Shown here piece by piece: positions 1 through 8,125 of a DNA stretch of 64,000 nucleotides (position 1 is the stretch's first letter; every line of letters begins with the position of its first letter). Origin of the DNA: Geodermatophilus arenarius. GTDB taxonomy: Bacteria > Actinomycetota > Actinomycetes > Mycobacteriales > Geodermatophilaceae. The stretch is taken from the NCBI RefSeq assembly GCF_042654585.1, contig NZ_JBHSGR010000002.1, forward strand, positions 195,522 through 259,521, in the 5' to 3' direction. Both the position numbers and the translations under genes were made by a program. The notes under the pieces are model-generated. The model saw only the letters and a program-made list of their open reading frames with translations, did not search any database and had not been told where the DNA came from.

Positions 1-732
1 GTAGGGCTCCCCCGGCACCGCCTTCTCCGGGAAGTCGAAGACGGCGACCATCGACTGCAGCGGGTAGTCCGGGGTCACCGCGACCTCGCGCACCACCCGC
101 CCGTCCACGGAGAACGCCGCCCCGTCGGGCCGCCAGTCGACGGCGTAGGTGTGCCAGTCGGCGACGTCGATGCCGGGCCGGGGCGCGGCGAAGTCCTCGG
201 CCAGCCGCGGGTCGCGGAACGGGTGGGTGCCCATCCCGACGGCGGCGCCCTCGACCGGGTCGACGGCGTCGCCGAACACCTCCATCACGCACAGCTCGCC
301 CGAGCGCTCGGGCACGTCCTCCAGCCCGACCAGCCACCAGGCGACCATCGACCGCGGCGTCACGGTGGCGCGGGCGCGCATCTCCAGCCGCCCGTACCGC
401 GGCGTCCAGCCCCAGTGCGCCGGCTGCTCCTCGCGGACGACCGCCCCGGGCCGCACCGGCTGCTGCCCGACCGTGCTGCCGACCGGCCCGGAGAAGACGC
501 CGGACTGGATGCCCGAGACCCGCAGCGGCGGGTGGTCGCCGGGGCACCACAGCGGGGTGTCGTCGGGCAGGTGCAGCCGCAGGCAGGAGTCGCGGACCTC
601 GTAGCAGGCCGCCGTCGCCGCGCGGGAGCTCCACTGCGGCAGGTAGTGCGGGACCCAGACGTCGCGGTCGAGGTCGTCGCCGTCGAAGTCGTCGCAGAAG
701 TCGTCGCAGAAGTCGTCGCGGGGATCCGTCAT
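1..732 (-). CDS. GH16-like beta-glucanase-fold protein (C-terminus cut by window edge)
   Basis: The first 244 codons are visible and the frame stays open to base 1. Sequence resembles concanavalin-type glycoside hydrolase family 16 proteins: WGWTPRYGRLEMRARA, MVAWWLVGLE, and GELCVMEVFGD followed by DWHTYAVDWRPDGAAFSVDG. The GH16 active-site pattern is ExDxxE; here the outer glutamates are present (about E146 and E151) but the middle aspartate is Cys148, so either activity is altered or the fold binds sugar without cleaving it. The N-terminus is an acidic repeat (DDFCDDFCDDFDGDD) and I see no signal peptide, so the protein is probably cytoplasmic. The ATG overlaps the stop of the gene before it as ATGA, implying translational coupling. 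Substrate unknown. Confidence 0.75.
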   Translation of the reverse strand, partial: MTDPRDDFCDDFCDDFDGDDLDRDVWVPHYLPQWSSRAATAACYEVRDSCLRLHLPDDTPLWCPGDHPPLRVSGIQSGVFSGPVGSTVGQQPVRPGAVVREEQPAHWGWTPRYGRLEMRARATVTPRSMVAWWLVGLEDVPERSGELCVMEVFGDAVDPVEGAAVGMGTHPFRDPRLAEDFAAPRPGIDVADWHTYAVDWRPDGAAFSVDGRVVREVAVTPDYPLQSMVAVFDFPEKAVPGEPY

Positions 733-1349
733 CGCGACTGCAGCGCGTCGAGGGCCACGGCCATGGCGGCGGCGACGCGGAAGTCCAGCCGGGGGTCGGG
801 GACGGTGACGTCGTAGCGGTCGCGGATCGACTTCCGCCGCTCGACGACCAGCACCGGCCGGCCGGTGGCGGTGTCGACGAAGTCGAAGTGGAAGACGAAC
901 GGCACCCAGACGTCGCCGAGGTAGGGGATGAGCTCCCACACCCGCCGCAGCACGGCGATCACCGGCCGCCGCTCCCGGCCGACGGCGGTCAGTCCCGGCA
1001 CCGACAGGTCCCAGGTCGAGCGCAGCAGGCTGGCGCCGAACCGCTTGCTGAACGTGCCGAGCGGGCGGCCCTGCTCGTCGAGGACGTCGTGCTCGGCGTG
1101 CACGTCGAGGCGCTGGCGGGCGCGGAAGGAGAAGACCGGCCGGGTGCGCTCCTCGTCGGCGGTGAAGACCACCTCCTCCTTGAGCTTGAGCCGCTTCTGC
1201 TGCGCCATGGCCAGCAGCTCGCCCTCGGTGCCGTCCGGCCCGACGGCGCGGACCTCGTAGCGGTTGACCATCACGGTGATCCGCTGACGGACGGCGAAGC
1301 GCGGGACGACCATCGCGGCGCGGGGTTCGTCGGCGTACGGCACGGTCAC
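729..1349 (-). CDS. LURP-one-related / tubby C-terminal-like protein
   Basis: 206 aa. The open frame continues upstream, but that part is antisense to the neighbouring inositol-phosphate synthase. I start at GTG 1349 because GGAGG sits eight bases before it and the protein then begins VTVPYADEPRAAM. The pattern NRYEV..., KLKEEVVFTADEE, VFSFRARQRLDVHAEHDVLD, GRPLGTFSKRFGASLLRSTW is that of small actinobacterial LURP-one-related beta-barrel proteins, a fold shared with tubby and scramblases. No enzymatic role is established for the family. It is co-translated with the GH16-like gene downstream and transcribed divergently from the YcaO operon. Confidence 0.65.
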   Translation of the reverse strand: MTVPYADEPRAAMVVPRFAVRQRITVMVNRYEVRAVGPDGTEGELLAMAQQKRLKLKEEVVFTADEERTRPVFSFRARQRLDVHAEHDVLDEQGRPLGTFSKRFGASLLRSTWDLSVPGLTAVGRERRPVIAVLRRVWELIPYLGDVWVPFVFHFDFVDTATGRPVLVVERRKSIRDRYDVTVPDPRLDFRVAAAMAVALDALQSR

Positions 1350-1430
1350 AGCGGCACCTCCGGGCTCGGGTCCAGACCCCCATCGTGGTCCCCGCGTCCA
1401 GGACACGCCGTGCGCAACCAGGTCGAACAC

Positions 1431-1472
1431 GAGAATCTCGTTCTCACCCAGCGAGGGCACAACCGCTGTGCC
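1431..1472. promoter_or_regulatory. Divergent promoter region with two inverted repeats
   Basis: The 175-base gap between the LURP-like gene and the nine-gene operon holds GAGAA-N5-TTCTC (1431-1445) and GGCACA-N5-TGTGCC (1456-1472). Both are exact dyads of the size bound by dimeric regulators. No regulator gene lies next to them. I could not fix a -10 box with confidence. Confidence 0.4.
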
Positions 1473-1524
1473 AGGGTCGGCCTCAGGTGGAGCGGGTCCA
1501 CCGACAGGAGTCGCGGAGGTCGTG

Positions 1525-2748
1525 GTGTCGCAAGGGTCCCGTCGCGTCGGCGTCGCTGTGGTCGGACTCGGAGGGGCGGTCGCCACGACCGCCGTCGCCG
1601 GGCTGGAGCTGCTCCGGATCGGGGCCGCGGGCACCGACGGGCTGCCGCTCGCCGGGCTGGAGGTGGCCGGCGGCCCGGTCGAGGAGACGACGGGCCTGGT
1701 CGGCTACGACGCCCTCGTCGTCCGCGGCTGGGACCTCGACGGCTCGGACCTGCGCAAGGCCGCCGAGCAGCACGCGGTCCTCGACTCCCGGCAGCTGGAG
1801 CAGGTCGGGCCGGCCCTGTCGGCGCGGACCCCGTGGCCCGCGGCCGGCGACGCCGACTTCTGCCGCAACGTCACCGGCGGCAACGTGGTGCTCGCCCAGA
1901 CCCGCCGCGACCAGGTCGACGCGGTCCGCGCCGACCTGCGGCGGTTCCGCGAGGAGGAGTCCCTCGACGGCCTGGTGCTGGTCAACCTCGCCTCGACCGA
2001 GCGCTGGCCCGACCCGACGGCGCCCGCGCTGCAGACGGTCGAGGCGTTCGAGGCCGGGCTGGACGCCGACGACCGGGCGATCACCCCGGCGATGGTCTAC
2101 GCCTACGCCGCGATCGCCGAGGGCGTCGGCTACGTCAACTTCACGCCGTCGCTGGCCGCCGACGTCCCGGCGCTGGTCGCCCTGGCCGAGGCCCGCGGCG
2201 TCCCGGTCGCCGGCAAGGACGGCAAGACCGGCCAGACGATGGTGAAGACCGTCCTCGCGCCGGCGTTCCGCGCCCGCTCGCTCACCGTCGAGGGCTGGTA
2301 CTCCACCAACATCCTCGGCAACCGCGACGGCCTGGCCCTCGACGACCCCGACTCGCTCAGCAGCAAGCTGCAGACCAAGGGCAGCGTGCTGGACTCGATC
2401 CTCGGCTACCCGGTCGAGGACCACGTCGTCCGGATCGACTACTACCGGCCGCGCGGGGACCAGAAGGAGGCCTGGGACGCCATCGACCTGGTCGGCTTCC
2501 TCGGGCAGCGCATGCAGGTCAAGGTCGACTTCCAGTGCCGCGACTCGATCCTCGCCGCCCCGCTGGCCATCGAGCTCGCCCGGCTCACCGACCTCGCGCA
2601 GCAGCGCGGCGAGGGCGGCATCCAGCGGCAGCTGGGCTGGTTCTTCAAGGCCCCCATGACCGCCGACGGCAGCGTCCCCGAGCACGCGTTCCACACGCAG
2701 GAGGCGACGCTGCTCGACTGGCTGGCCGCCGGCGCCACCTCCCGGTGA
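1525..2748 (+). CDS. Inositol-1(3)-phosphate synthase family protein
   Basis: 407 aa. Start GTG 1525 chosen because GGAGG is five bases upstream; GTG 1522 is also in frame but too close to it. The family isomerises glucose-6-phosphate to inositol-3-phosphate with NAD. Visible marks: N-terminal Rossmann motif GLGGAVATT, the central GKDGKTGQTMVKTVLAP segment, and NILGNRDGLAL followed by the SKLQTKG stretch. It is the first gene of a nine-gene run. With a GT4 glycosyltransferase and a PIG-L deacetylase in the same operon, it probably supplies an inositol-phosphate acceptor, as Ino1 does for mycothiol. The organism presumably has another Ino1 for general metabolism; that is inference. Confidence 0.88.
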   Translation: MSQGSRRVGVAVVGLGGAVATTAVAGLELLRIGAAGTDGLPLAGLEVAGGPVEETTGLVGYDALVVRGWDLDGSDLRKAAEQHAVLDSRQLEQVGPALSARTPWPAAGDADFCRNVTGGNVVLAQTRRDQVDAVRADLRRFREEESLDGLVLVNLASTERWPDPTAPALQTVEAFEAGLDADDRAITPAMVYAYAAIAEGVGYVNFTPSLAADVPALVALAEARGVPVAGKDGKTGQTMVKTVLAPAFRARSLTVEGWYSTNILGNRDGLALDDPDSLSSKLQTKGSVLDSILGYPVEDHVVRIDYYRPRGDQKEAWDAIDLVGFLGQRMQVKVDFQCRDSILAAPLAIELARLTDLAQQRGEGGIQRQLGWFFKAPMTADGSVPEHAFHTQEATLLDWLAAGATSR

Positions 2749-3659
2749 CCGCGCTCGACACCCCCGGGACGCTCACCGCGCTGGCCGGCCTGCGGCCCCT
2801 GCTGGCCGAGATCGGCGACGCCAAGCGGGTGCGCGTCGCCGGCACGCCCGGCTCGCTCGCCGAGCAGGCCTTCGCCCGGGCGTGGGGGCGGCTGGTCGCG
2901 GGTGAGGACGTCGCCGACGTCGCGGAGTCGGAGACGGCGGCCGCGGTCGCCCGTGCCCGGCTGGCCGGCATCGACGCGGGCGTGCTGACCGCCGCCGGGC
3001 TCTCCGACGACGAGGCGCTCGCGGTGCTGCGCCGCGGCTTCGACGAGGTGGCCGGCCCGCTCGACCACCGGCTGCGCGACCGGCTGGGCGCCGCGCTCAG
3101 CCCGCTGCCGGCGCCGGCGGCGACGCCCGCGCTGGCCGGGACGCTCAACGCCCAGCCGCGCGCGGGCGCGACCGCGCCCGGCAGGCCGCGGATCGTGGTG
3201 GAGCCGCCGGAGAGCCACGGCGACCACTGCCTGACCGTCGCCGTCTACGGGGTGCTGGTGGCGCCGGTGGTCGGCGCCGACCCGGTCGCGCCGTTCCTGC
3301 TGGGCCTGGCCCACCACCTGCACAACGTCGTCCTGCCCGACGCCGGGTTCGCCGGCGAGGTGCTGCTCGGCGACACGCTGGAGCGGGTCGTGGCCACGCT
3401 CGAGGAGCGCGAGCTGGCCGCGCTGCCGGACGCGCTGGCGGACCGGGTGCGCGGGGTGCTGGCGCTGCGGCCGGGCGCCGACGTGCCCGAGGCGCGGGCC
3501 TTCCACGCCGCCGACGTCCTCGACCGGGTGCTGCAGGTGCACCACCACGCCCGGGCGGCGGCGTTCACGGCCGCGCAGGCGCTGGACGACCTCGAGCTCG
3601 TGCACGCCGGGCCGGTGCAGGCCTACCACCTCGACGTCCTGGCGGCGGCCGGGCTGTGA
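2745..3659 (+). CDS. HD-domain-like protein of unknown function
   Basis: 304 aa, GTG start overlapping the previous stop by four bases. I do not recognise a named family. The C-terminal half has an HD-phosphohydrolase-like order of residues: ESHGDHCLTVAVYG (about 156-169), LAHHLHNVVLPDAG (about 189-202, where HD would stand) and FHAADVLDRVLQVHHH, resembling the last helix of HD_3/YfbR-like proteins. If it is a phosphohydrolase, a natural role would be removing phosphate from an inositol-phosphate glycoside, a step MshA2 is proposed to do in mycothiol synthesis. This is speculative: the canonical HD pair reads HH/HN here. Confidence 0.6.
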   Translation: MTALDTPGTLTALAGLRPLLAEIGDAKRVRVAGTPGSLAEQAFARAWGRLVAGEDVADVAESETAAAVARARLAGIDAGVLTAAGLSDDEALAVLRRGFDEVAGPLDHRLRDRLGAALSPLPAPAATPALAGTLNAQPRAGATAPGRPRIVVEPPESHGDHCLTVAVYGVLVAPVVGADPVAPFLLGLAHHLHNVVLPDAGFAGEVLLGDTLERVVATLEERELAALPDALADRVRGVLALRPGADVPEARAFHAADVLDRVLQVHHHARAAAFTAAQALDDLELVHAGPVQAYHLDVLAAAGL

Positions 3660-4678
3660 CTCTCGCGGTCGATGCCCCCGTCGTCGACGGGATCCCGTTC
3701 GCCCGCGCCGGCCGGGACGACCTGCGCGCCGAGGTCGCCGGGCTGGTGGCCGCCGGGGAGACCGACCGGGCGCGGGTGCTGCTGCTCGCGGACGCCGACG
3801 ACTGGTGGACCGCGCCGCCGCCCCCGCCGGAGCAGCTGGCGCTGGTGCCCTTCGCGCGCACGCTGCGCGAGGCGATGGCCCTGCTCGGCATGGGCCGGGT
3901 CGCCGACTACTTCGCGCACCGCTGGTCGGACCCGACCCACCTGGCCGGGCTGGCGCTGCTGCAGGCGCACTGGCCCGGGGACCGGCCGGTGGTCGACGTC
4001 GCCTGCGGGATCGGCGCGCACCTGCGCGAGCTGGCCCGCCGCGGGGTGCGCGACCTGCTCGGCGTCGACGTCGTCTGGGCCAAGCTGTGGCTGGCGCGGC
4101 GGTTCGTCTGCCCGTCGGCGCGCTACGTGTGCGCCGACCTCACCGCCGCGCCGTCGCTGGCCGTCGGCACCCCCGCGTACGTCATGTGCCACGACGCCTT
4201 CTACTTCCTCCGCGACAAGCCGGCCGCGGCCGCGGCCATGCGCGCGCTGGCCGGGGACGGCGGCACCGTCGTCGTCGGGCACGCGCACGTCGCCGACCCG
4301 CACGGGGAGCCGCTGCCGCCGGAGGGCTACGCGCGGGTGCTCGGCACCGACCTGCTCTACGACGACGACGAGCTGACCCGCTCGCTGCTCGAGGGCCGCC
4401 CGCCGCGGCCGGCGCCGCCCGCGGACCTGCGCGCCAGCGAGGCGGTGGCGCTGGTGGCCGGCGACCCGCTGTCCTCCGCACCGGCCGACCTCGGCGAGCC
4501 GCTGCCGCCGCTGGCGCCCAACCCGCTCTACCGCGACGGCCTGCTGACCTGGCCGAACGAGCGCTACGCCGTCGAGTACGGGCCCCGCTCGGGCTACCTG
4601 CCGCCGCGCTGGCCCGACCCGCTGCCCGCCGACGCCGCCCGCCGCCGGCTGCTGGTCGACCTGCCGGAGGCCTGGTGA
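3656..4678 (+). CDS. SAM-dependent methyltransferase (class I)
   Basis: 340 aa, GTG start in a GTGA overlap with the gene before. Motif I is VVDVACGIGAHLREL (about residues 110-124), followed by the acidic LLGVDVV for motif II and the YVMCHDAFYFLRD region. The N-terminal ~95 residues and the C-terminal ~90 residues (ending in a proline-rich LPPRWPDPLPADAARRRLLVDLPEAW-type tail) are extra to the catalytic domain. Substrate cannot be read from sequence; the operon suggests O-, N- or C-methylation of an inositol-derived or aminosugar-containing metabolite. Confidence 0.8.
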   Translation: MTLAVDAPVVDGIPFARAGRDDLRAEVAGLVAAGETDRARVLLLADADDWWTAPPPPPEQLALVPFARTLREAMALLGMGRVADYFAHRWSDPTHLAGLALLQAHWPGDRPVVDVACGIGAHLRELARRGVRDLLGVDVVWAKLWLARRFVCPSARYVCADLTAAPSLAVGTPAYVMCHDAFYFLRDKPAAAAAMRALAGDGGTVVVGHAHVADPHGEPLPPEGYARVLGTDLLYDDDELTRSLLEGRPPRPAPPADLRASEAVALVAGDPLSSAPADLGEPLPPLAPNPLYRDGLLTWPNERYAVEYGPRSGYLPPRWPDPLPADAARRRLLVDLPEAW

Positions 4679-5679
4679 CCCCGACCGTCGGCTGGGGCGT
4701 CGCCGGGTGCGGCTGGGTGGCCCGCGACCACGCGCTGCCCGGGCTGCTCGCCGTCGACGGCGCCCGGGTGGTGGCGCTGCACGACCTCGACCCCGCCGCG
4801 ATGGACCGGATGCCGGTGGAGGGCGCCCGGCGGACCACCGACCTCGCGGAGTTCCTCGCCACCCCGGGCCTGGACGCGGTCTACGTCGCCGTCCCCAACG
4901 CCGGGCACCGGGCGCTGGTCGAGGCGGCGGCCGCGGCCGGCAAGGCCGTGCTGTGCGAGAAGCCGCTGGCCGCCGACGTCCGCGACGCGCAGGCGCTGGT
5001 CGACGCGTGCGCGCGGGCCGGCGTGCTGCTCGGCACCGCCTACGACCAGCGCTGGCACCCCGCGCACGTGCGGCTGCGCGAGCTGGTGCCCGAGCTCGGC
5101 ACGGTCACCGCGGTGCGGATCGTCTACTGCTGCTGGCTGCCCGGGGACTGGACGCCCGACGGCCGCCCGCACGACAACTGGCGGGTCGACCCGGCCCGCG
5201 CCGGCGGCGGCGCCGCCATCGACCTCGCCCCCCACGGCCTCGACCTCACCGGCACGCTGCTCGGCGAGGACGTCACGTCGCTGTCGGCGCTGCTGCAGAC
5301 CCGGGTGCACGACTACGGCGTCGACGACGGCGCGCTGCTCACCGGGACCACCGACGGCGGCGTGCTGGTCGGCCTGCACGTCGCGTTCAACACCCCCGAC
5401 GCGCTCCCCCGCCGCCGGCTCGAGGTGGTCGGCACCCGCGGCGCGGCGGTCGCCGTCGACACGATGGGCCAGACGGCGGGAGGCTCGCTCACGCTGTACC
5501 GCCCCGAACCGGTGGACGTGCCGTTCGCCGACACCCCGCCGTCCGGCGACCCGTTCACCGCGCAGTTCGCCGCCTTCACCGACGCGGTCGCGGGCCGCGC
5601 GCGGTGGCCGTACGACCCCGCCCGCGACCTCGCCCTGCACCGCCTGCTCCTCACCGCTCTCTCCGGAGGGAAACCGTGA
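4675..5679 (+). CDS. Gfo/Idh/MocA family oxidoreductase
   Basis: 334 aa, GTG start overlapping the methyltransferase stop. The N-terminal dinucleotide-binding fold starts WGVAGCGWVARDHALPGL, the conserved CEKPLA motif is present (about residue 100), and a C-terminal alpha/beta domain carries GGAAIDLAPHGLDL, the usual GG..D...H substrate-binding pattern. Family members oxidise or epimerise sugars and inositols with NAD(P). In this operon it could oxidise the inositol or the attached sugar to a keto intermediate. Substrate is inferred from neighbours only. Confidence 0.85.
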   Translation: MTPTVGWGVAGCGWVARDHALPGLLAVDGARVVALHDLDPAAMDRMPVEGARRTTDLAEFLATPGLDAVYVAVPNAGHRALVEAAAAAGKAVLCEKPLAADVRDAQALVDACARAGVLLGTAYDQRWHPAHVRLRELVPELGTVTAVRIVYCCWLPGDWTPDGRPHDNWRVDPARAGGGAAIDLAPHGLDLTGTLLGEDVTSLSALLQTRVHDYGVDDGALLTGTTDGGVLVGLHVAFNTPDALPRRRLEVVGTRGAAVAVDTMGQTAGGSLTLYRPEPVDVPFADTPPSGDPFTAQFAAFTDAVAGRARWPYDPARDLALHRLLLTALSGGKP

Positions 5680-6650
5680 GCTCGCCCGACGTCCCCGGCG
5701 CCATCGACCGGGCCACCGACCCCGCCGCCGACCTCACTGCCGACGGCACCGGCGCGCGGCACGGCACCAGCCAGGTCGACACCAACCCCTACCGCGGCCT
5801 GCTGCCCGACCTGCCCGCCTACGCCTGCACCAACTGCGGGCACTGGCAGCGCTGGCCGGCGCCCGGGCCGGCCGTGTGCCCGGTCTGCGCCGACGTGCGC
5901 AACGCGCTGCCCGAGCACGGCTTCGAGTTCGTCCCCGCCAAGGAGGCCGACGAGCTGGTCACCGGCTTCTGGCGGCCGGCGCCGGTCGACGGCGTCACCG
6001 AGTTCGGCACCGAGCCACGCTTCGGGCTGGACAGCCGCGGCTGGGTGATCGAGACCGACATCGGCCTGGTCGGCTTCGAGTGCGCGCCCTGGTACACCGC
6101 CGACATGCTCGCAGAGCTGCGCCGCATGGCCGGGGAGAAGGGCGGGTTCCCCGTCCTGGCGTCGTCCCACGTGCACGGCTACGGCGCGCTGTGGCAGCTG
6201 CAGCAGGAGCTCGAGCCGCGGGTCGTCTGCGTCAACGTGCACGACCTGGTCTGGACCAAGGCCTTCCGGGTCACCTGGCCGGCCGACGACGTCCTGGCCC
6301 TCGCTCCCGACCTCACGCTGCACCGCACCGGCGGCCACTTCCCCGGGCACTCGGTGCTGCACGACTCCCGCCGCGGGATCCTCTTCTGCGGCGACTCCCT
6401 CAAGGTCGACCTCTCCCCCGACGGCGACCCGGTCGCGTTGAGCGCGCACAAGGCGTTCCACGCCCAGATCCCGCTCTCGCACGGGGAGCTCCGGGAGATG
6501 CTCGCCGTCGTCGCGGAGCTGGACTTCGAGGTGGTCGCGACGCCGTTCGAGATGGTCCCCGGGGTCACCACCGACCACGTCGTCCACCTGGTGCAGCGGC
6601 TGCTGTCCGGGCCGCCGGACGCCGCGCCCGTCCCGCTGGACGAGCTGTGA
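5676..6650 (+). CDS. Zinc-ribbon/rubredoxin-like plus metallo-beta-lactamase-fold protein
   Basis: 324 aa; GTG start with GGAGGG eight bases upstream and a four-base overlap. An N-terminal CxxC...CxxC knuckle (Cys51, 54, 68, 71) is followed by an MBL-fold domain. The MBL metal motif HxHxDH is changed to SHVHGYGALW (His165, His167, then Gly-Tyr-Gly), while HFPGHS (His221, His225) and ILFCGDSL are kept. The domain is therefore recognisable but metal ligands differ from standard hydrolases. In this setting it may be a hydrolase or a sulfur/electron-handling partner of the YcaO enzyme; there is no direct evidence for either. Confidence 0.75.
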   Translation: MSSPDVPGAIDRATDPAADLTADGTGARHGTSQVDTNPYRGLLPDLPAYACTNCGHWQRWPAPGPAVCPVCADVRNALPEHGFEFVPAKEADELVTGFWRPAPVDGVTEFGTEPRFGLDSRGWVIETDIGLVGFECAPWYTADMLAELRRMAGEKGGFPVLASSHVHGYGALWQLQQELEPRVVCVNVHDLVWTKAFRVTWPADDVLALAPDLTLHRTGGHFPGHSVLHDSRRGILFCGDSLKVDLSPDGDPVALSAHKAFHAQIPLSHGELREMLAVVAELDFEVVATPFEMVPGVTTDHVVHLVQRLLSGPPDAAPVPLDEL

Positions 6651-8125
6651 CGGCGGTCGGGACGACGCCGTCGCAGCGGTACCGGGACAGCTTCCCGGTC
6701 CCGGTCGAGGACTTCGCGATCGAGGGCATCGACGTCCTCGACGTGCCGCTGCACTCCGCGGTGCTGCCGCCCTCGGAGCTGCACCCGGGCGGCAGCGGGC
6801 TCGGCTACGGCGCCACCCGCGAGGAGGCCCGCACCGGCGCGATGGGCGAGATGGCGGAGATGGCGCTGTCGCTGCGGGCGCACCGGGGCGCCGCCCGCGA
6901 GGAGGGCTCCTACGCCGAGATGACGCGGCGGCACGGCCGCGACCGGGTGGCCGACCCGCGCGAGCTGTGCCTGGAGGCCGGCAGTCCGTACGACGACGAC
7001 CGGCCGCTGCAGTGGCTGCCGACGACCCGGCTGCGCGACGGCGACCGGGTGCTGGTGCCGGCCGAGCTGGTGGCGTCCGCGCCCGACGACCTGCCCGGCG
7101 ACCCGCCGCCCGGCGGCTGGCTGACCACGGTCATCACCAACGGGCAGGGGGCGGCGTTCGACGCGGACCGCGCGGTCACCCACGCGCTGCTGGAGGTGCT
7201 GCAGCGCGACGGCAACGCGACGGCGTTCCGCGCGATGGACCGCGGCGTCGTCGTCGACCTCGCCGGGCTGACCGACCCCGACGCGCTGGCGCTGCTCGAC
7301 CGGCTCGACGCCGCGGGCGTCGACGTGACGGTGAAGCTCGCCTCGACCGAGTTCGGCGTCGTCGACGTGTACGCCGTCGGCTGCTCGCGGGACGGCTCGG
7401 AGCCGGTGCCGGTGATGGCCACCGCGTGCGGCGAGGCGGCGCACCCGGACCGGGACACCGCCGTCCGCAAGGCGCTGCACGAGTTCGCATCGGCGCGCAG
7501 CCGGAAGGCGTTCATGCACGGGCCGTTCGACGTCGTCCTGCCGGCGACGCCGCCGGGCTACCTGGAGCACTGGCGCACCGGGCACCCGCCGGAGCGGCTG
7601 GTCGAGGAGGACCGCGCGCTGCAGGCGATGCTGGCCTGGACCCGGATGGGCACCTCGGCGCTCGTCCACCTGCTGCAGGACACCGTGCTGTCCCGCCGGT
7701 CCACCGTGGCGCTGGCCGACCTCCCCACCTGGCGTCCGGGAGCAGGGCGCGGGGACGACCTGCACTCGCTCGTCACCGGCGCGGTGCAGACGGCCGGGCA
7801 CGACGTGCTGGTCGAGCTGCAGCCCTCACTCGGCGACGCGGTCGCGGCCAAGGTGCTGGTGACCGGCCTCGAGGTGGAGACGATGAGCTACGGCCGGATC
7901 GGCGAGCGCGGCGTGCGCCGGCTGCTGGAGCGCGACGACCCGCTGGTGGCCGTCGGGACCGACCCGGGCGGCTGGGCGCGGGTGCACCTGACCGCCGGCG
8001 CCGAGGAGCGACTGGGCGGGCCGGCCTGGTTCGACCGCGCCGGCGCCGACCGGCGGGTGGGCGCGCTCTACGCGCTGTACCGGGAGCCGGGCCGGCACGT
8101 GGTCGCGGAGGTCCTCGACTCGTGA
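6647..8125 (+). CDS. YcaO-domain ATP-dependent cyclodehydratase/thioamidation-type enzyme
   Basis: 492 aa, GTG start overlapping by four bases. YcaO enzymes phosphorylate an amide oxygen with ATP so that a nucleophile (Cys/Ser side chain, sulfide or amine) can attack. The three Mg-ATP-binding motifs are visible: GEMAEMA (Glu68, Glu71), LLEVLQRDGN (Glu183, Gln186, Arg187) and ALHEFASARSR (Glu279, Arg284). The C-terminus is EVLDS, without the PxPxP tail of azoline-forming enzymes. No E1-like ocin-ThiF partner, TfuA protein, or small precursor-peptide gene lies beside it, so a non-ribosomal substrate is likely. Surrounding genes point to an inositol- or aminosugar-based metabolite. Confidence 0.88.
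   Translation: MTAVGTTPSQRYRDSFPVPVEDFAIEGIDVLDVPLHSAVLPPSELHPGGSGLGYGATREEARTGAMGEMAEMALSLRAHRGAAREEGSYAEMTRRHGRDRVADPRELCLEAGSPYDDDRPLQWLPTTRLRDGDRVLVPAELVASAPDDLPGDPPPGGWLTTVITNGQGAAFDADRAVTHALLEVLQRDGNATAFRAMDRGVVVDLAGLTDPDALALLDRLDAAGVDVTVKLASTEFGVVDVYAVGCSRDGSEPVPVMATACGEAAHPDRDTAVRKALHEFASARSRKAFMHGPFDVVLPATPPGYLEHWRTGHPPERLVEEDRALQAMLAWTRMGTSALVHLLQDTVLSRRSTVALADLPTWRPGAGRGDDLHSLVTGAVQTAGHDVLVELQPSLGDAVAAKVLVTGLEVETMSYGRIGERGVRRLLERDDPLVAVGTDPGGWARVHLTAGAEERLGGPAWFDRAGADRRVGALYALYREPGRHVVAEVLDS

Noticed and set aside
1350..1634. N-terminal extension of the LURP-like protein on the minus strand
   Set aside because: It is antisense to the inositol-phosphate synthase, low-complexity (Pro/Thr/Ala), and a good ribosome site precedes GTG 1349.
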